Source: JAEUSI01 sp036782915
Lineage (GTDB): Bacteria > Bacteroidota > Ignavibacteria > Tepidaquicellales > Tepidaquicellaceae
Assembly: GCA_036782915.1 (NCBI GenBank)
Contig: DAIPYE010000005.1
Span: forward strand, 1 to 40,985
Direction: 5' to 3'
DNA length: 40,985 bases
Part shown: piece after piece, positions 38,590 to 40,985 of the stretch
Numbering within the stretch: the first letter of the stretch is position 1
Layout of the letters: every line of letters begins with the position of its first letter
The notes under the pieces: model-generated
What the model saw: only the letters and a program-made list of their open reading frames with translations
What the model was told of the DNA's origin: nothing
The model's database searches: none
Translations under genes and position numbers: made by a program

Positions 38590-40326
38590 TTGCCGACTGA
38601 AATCACATACAAGGGAATTCCCGCATCTTCCGGGATATCTATCGGAAAAGCATTTTTATATTCGCGTAATAAATTTGACATCGATCCCCACATTATTGAC
38701 CAAAGCGAAATTGCAAAGGAAGTGGAAGAATTCCGGAGAGCGATAAATCTTTCAACAAAAGAGCTTGAAAAAATTAAAACTCTTTCTCAGGAAAAGATCG
38801 GAGCAAGCAACTCGAAAATGTTTGATGCACAGCTTGATATTCTGAATGATAAATTTTTCTTAAATAAGATCGAGTTAAGAATTCAGGAAGACAAAAGAAC
38901 TCCAAGTTTTGTTTTTGACGATGAGATCTCAAAGATCGGTAAGATATTTCTTGATTCAAATGACGAATATCTGAAGGAAAGATTTACTGACATTACCGAT
39001 GTGAAGAACAGAGTAATCAGGAATCTGAAGAAAGAGAAACTTGTCTCAAAGGTCGAGGAAAATTCCATTATCATAGCTTATGAACTTACTCCTGCCGATA
39101 CAATATTATTCAGCAAAAGAAAGGTTCAGGGATATGCAACAGACAGAGGAGGAATTACTTCACACGCTGCAATTATTTCCAGAGCATTGCGGGTTCCTGC
39201 TGTAGTCGGAATGAAGGATATTTCAAAAAATATATCCACGGGTGATTTTATCATTATAGACGGATTAAGCGGTCTGATAATTTTAAATCCTACCGATATT
39301 ACAGTTTCAGCATACAAAAAAAAGCTTGCAGATCTTAAAGAATACGAGAACAAGTTAAACAAAATAATAGACCTTCCGAGCGAAACCGCCGATAAAAAAC
39401 GAATTGAGCTTTCTGCTAACATAGAATTTGACGAAGAAATAGATTTTGTGGTGAATACAGGTCATTGCGGGATCGGACTATACAGAACAGAGCATTTATT
39501 TTTAGAAGCCGGTGATTTTCCTTCCGAAGAAAGGCAGATCGAGGAATATACTCACATTGCAAATGTTACATATCCGAATACTGTAACTATCCGAACTTAT
39601 GATATCGGGGGAGATAAACTTCTTCCGAGTTCGAAAAAGGAAGATAATCCGTTCTTAGGATGGCGCGGGATCAGGATCTGTCTCGACCGTGTGGATATTT
39701 TCAAAGAGCAGCTGAGCGCGCTACTGATCTCATCAAAGCATAAGAATGTTCAGATAATGATTCCCATGATCTCCTCAGTAAATGAAGTTATTAAAACAAA
39801 GGAAATACTGAGTGAAGTAAAAGCTGATCTTGACAAAAGAGGAATAAGTTATGACAATAAAATAAAGATGGGGATCATGATCGAAGTTCCGTCAGCGTAT
39901 TTTATAGCCGATGAACTTGCAAAAGAAGTTGATTTTTTCAGTATCGGAACAAATGATCTTATTCAATACATACTGGCTGTTGACAGAGGAAATGAATACA
40001 TCTCAAATCTTTTTCTTGCATTTCACCCGGCAATATTAAGAGCCATTAAAAAAATATCTGACGCAGCTCACAGAAATAAAATTAAGATCAGTGTTTGCGG
40101 AGAAATGGCATCAGATCCTCTTGCAACAGCGATATTAGTCGGTTTGGGAATAGACGAACTCAGTGTAAACCCGAATGTTTTTCCGGAAATAAAGCAGATT
40201 ATCAGAAAACTGAATTATGAAGATGTAAAAAAGCTTTGTGAAGAAATTGTGCTTTTATCAACTGAGAATGAAATTAGAGAACGGGTTGAAGATTATTATA
40301 ATGAATTTGTAAAGATCGGGATGTAG
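38590..40326 (+). CDS. ptsI: Phosphoenolpyruvate-protein phosphotransferase (PTS enzyme I)
   Basis: The first enzyme of the phosphotransferase system, moving phosphate from PEP to HPr. The N-terminal domain has GIPASSGISIGKAF and the phosphohistidine in RGGITSHAAIISR (His192). The PEP-binding barrel carries GIGLYRTEHLFL, IRTYDIGGDKLLP, GWRGIRICLDR, MIEVPSAYFIADEL, FSIGTNDLIQY with DRGN, and the catalytic Cys in VCGEMASDP. The 578 residues are full length. The start is TTG at 38590. No ptsH or enzyme II gene is nearby, so its partner may be elsewhere or it may serve a regulatory pathway. Confidence 0.95.
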   Translation: MPTEITYKGIPASSGISIGKAFLYSRNKFDIDPHIIDQSEIAKEVEEFRRAINLSTKELEKIKTLSQEKIGASNSKMFDAQLDILNDKFFLNKIELRIQEDKRTPSFVFDDEISKIGKIFLDSNDEYLKERFTDITDVKNRVIRNLKKEKLVSKVEENSIIIAYELTPADTILFSKRKVQGYATDRGGITSHAAIISRALRVPAVVGMKDISKNISTGDFIIIDGLSGLIILNPTDITVSAYKKKLADLKEYENKLNKIIDLPSETADKKRIELSANIEFDEEIDFVVNTGHCGIGLYRTEHLFLEAGDFPSEERQIEEYTHIANVTYPNTVTIRTYDIGGDKLLPSSKKEDNPFLGWRGIRICLDRVDIFKEQLSALLISSKHKNVQIMIPMISSVNEVIKTKEILSEVKADLDKRGISYDNKIKMGIMIEVPSAYFIADELAKEVDFFSIGTNDLIQYILAVDRGNEYISNLFLAFHPAILRAIKKISDAAHRNKIKISVCGEMASDPLATAILVGLGIDELSVNPNVFPEIKQIIRKLNYEDVKKLCEEIVLLSTENEIRERVEDYYNEFVKIGM

Positions 40327-40742
40327 AAAAGGATGATTTTAAAGTAATTTCAATGAAGTTTATAATTTTTAATTGATTTTCTGCCTGAAATGTAGTTTTT
40401 TTCTGATTTTAAGATTCAGAAATTTCTATAATTTTAATATCCTACCAAATCATTACAAAAACTAAATCACTAATTTCACGGATTATTTAGAGTTACTTAA
40501 ATTGCATTTTTTAGCACATCTTAATATAAATTATTTTTAAATGAATTTTAATCTTAGACAGGAAATTGCGTTTTAGAATTAGGGTTTTTAAAACAATTTG
40601 AAAGTGAATCAAAAGAAAGTAGTTTCAAAAATTTAATATTTATATGAAAATAGGGGAATATTATTTGAGCAAAAGCTTTATTTCTGAAAAGATATTGAAT
40701 AATTTGGAAATTAATTATTTTTTGAAGTTAGAGAAAAACTTT
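40327..40742. other. 416-bp non-coding stretch after ptsI
   Basis: There is no ORF above chance on either strand. The first ~220 bases are AT-rich with no recognised feature and no clear terminator for ptsI. From about 40549 the sequence is the body of dispersed element copy B, which leads into the tandem array. Confidence 0.55.
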
Positions 40743-40985
40743 TCGTGCCACATTTTTTAAATGTGGCACACCTTAAAATGTGGCACACCTTAAAATGTGG
40801 CACACCTTAAAATGTGGCACACCTTAAAATNNNNNNNNNNNNNNNNNNNNNNNNNNNNNNNNNNNNNNNNNNNNNNNNNNNNNNNNNNNNNNNNNNNNNN
40901 NNNNNNNNNNNNNNNNNNNNNNNNNNNNNNGTGGCACACCTTAAAACGTGGCACACCTTAAAACGTGGCACAACTTAAAACGTGG
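40549..40985 (+). repeat. Dispersed element, copy B: body, hairpin and 17-bp tandem array (open at window end)
   Basis: The copy starts near ATCTTAGACAG (40551-40561). A perfect 11-bp hairpin, GTGCCACATTT/AAATGTGGCAC (40745-40755 and 40759-40769, TTT loop), is followed by four exact units GTGGCACACCTTAAAAT (40763-40779, 40780-40796, 40797-40813, 40814-40830), then the gap. After it come three units ending in C (40931, 40948, 40965; the third has AC for CC) and the first four bases of another. The array continues past the window. Confidence 0.85.
40831..40930. other. Assembly gap (100 N) inside the tandem array
   Basis: Exactly 100 undetermined bases, the conventional length for a gap of unknown size. 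The flanking units differ in their last base (T before, C after), so an unknown number of units is missing or the join is a scaffold inference. Confidence 0.95.

Noticed and set aside
40745..40985. CRISPR array
   Set aside because: The 17-bp units abut with no spacers and there are no cas genes nearby; it is a simple direct tandem repeat.
1..40985. tRNA or rRNA genes
   Set aside because: I checked the intergenic gaps by eye for cloverleaf-like GC-rich stretches and found none; a covariance search was not possible.

Overview
The window is AT-rich DNA from a Gram-negative bacterium. KdsA (a lipopolysaccharide KDO enzyme), a beta-barrel-like secreted protein, a carboxyl-terminal processing protease and the overall gene mix fit the Bacteroidota/Chlorobiota/Ignavibacteriota group. 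An Ignavibacteria-like organism is my best guess, but it rests on general resemblance, not on a marker-gene comparison. Start codons are unusual: about ten of 36 genes must begin with TTG to keep conserved N-termini.

Layout. 1-2455 (minus): the 5' part of a membrane-anchored spermidine-synthase-like methyltransferase, then kdsA and trmH. 2523-6123 (plus): a beta-barrel-like secreted protein and a three-gene surface-sugar cassette (GT-B glycosyltransferase, SpsF-like cytidylyltransferase, N-terminal transketolase half without its partner). 6303-15835 (minus): a DUF2202 ferritin-like protein, then the replication/repair block dnaN-recF-dciA-gyrB with uppP downstream and cysS and an organophosphate-type MFS transporter upstream; dnaA is absent. 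15836-16487 is a repeat-rich non-coding stretch. 16488-24530 (minus): Fcy1-type deaminase, two cupins, fatty-acid hydroxylase, mscL, Ppx/GppA, prmA, folD, carA and an S9 peptidase, several overlapping. 24531-25113 holds a small ORF and a striking nested inverted-repeat structure. 25114-28742 (plus): penicillin-acylase-family hydrolase and rsmA. 28825-31794 (minus): tadA, an unknown membrane-anchored protein and an aldo/keto reductase, with overlapping ends. 32214-40326 (plus): tmk, S41 protease, purK, SPFH protein, DUF2007-like protein, M19 dipeptidase and ptsI. The window ends in a 17-bp tandem repeat broken by a 100-N assembly gap.

The genes are mostly housekeeping: DNA replication, translation quality and RNA modification (cysS, trmH, rsmA, prmA, tadA), nucleotide and one-carbon metabolism (purK, carA, folD, tmk), and envelope biogenesis (kdsA, uppP, glycosyltransferase cassette). 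The novelty lies between and inside genes. I see (1) a dispersed element made of an AT-rich body, a hairpin and a 17-bp GTGGCACACCTTAAAAY repeat, present at ~16.0-16.4 kb and ~40.5-41 kb; (2) degenerate heptamer tandem repeats at three loci, one of them translated in frame inside cysS; (3) octamer-based inverted repeats at 27.8 and 32.0 kb; and (4) a ~150-nt multi-tier stem-loop at 24.86-25.01 kb just after a 39-codon ORF. No tRNA, rRNA, CRISPR array or transposase was seen.
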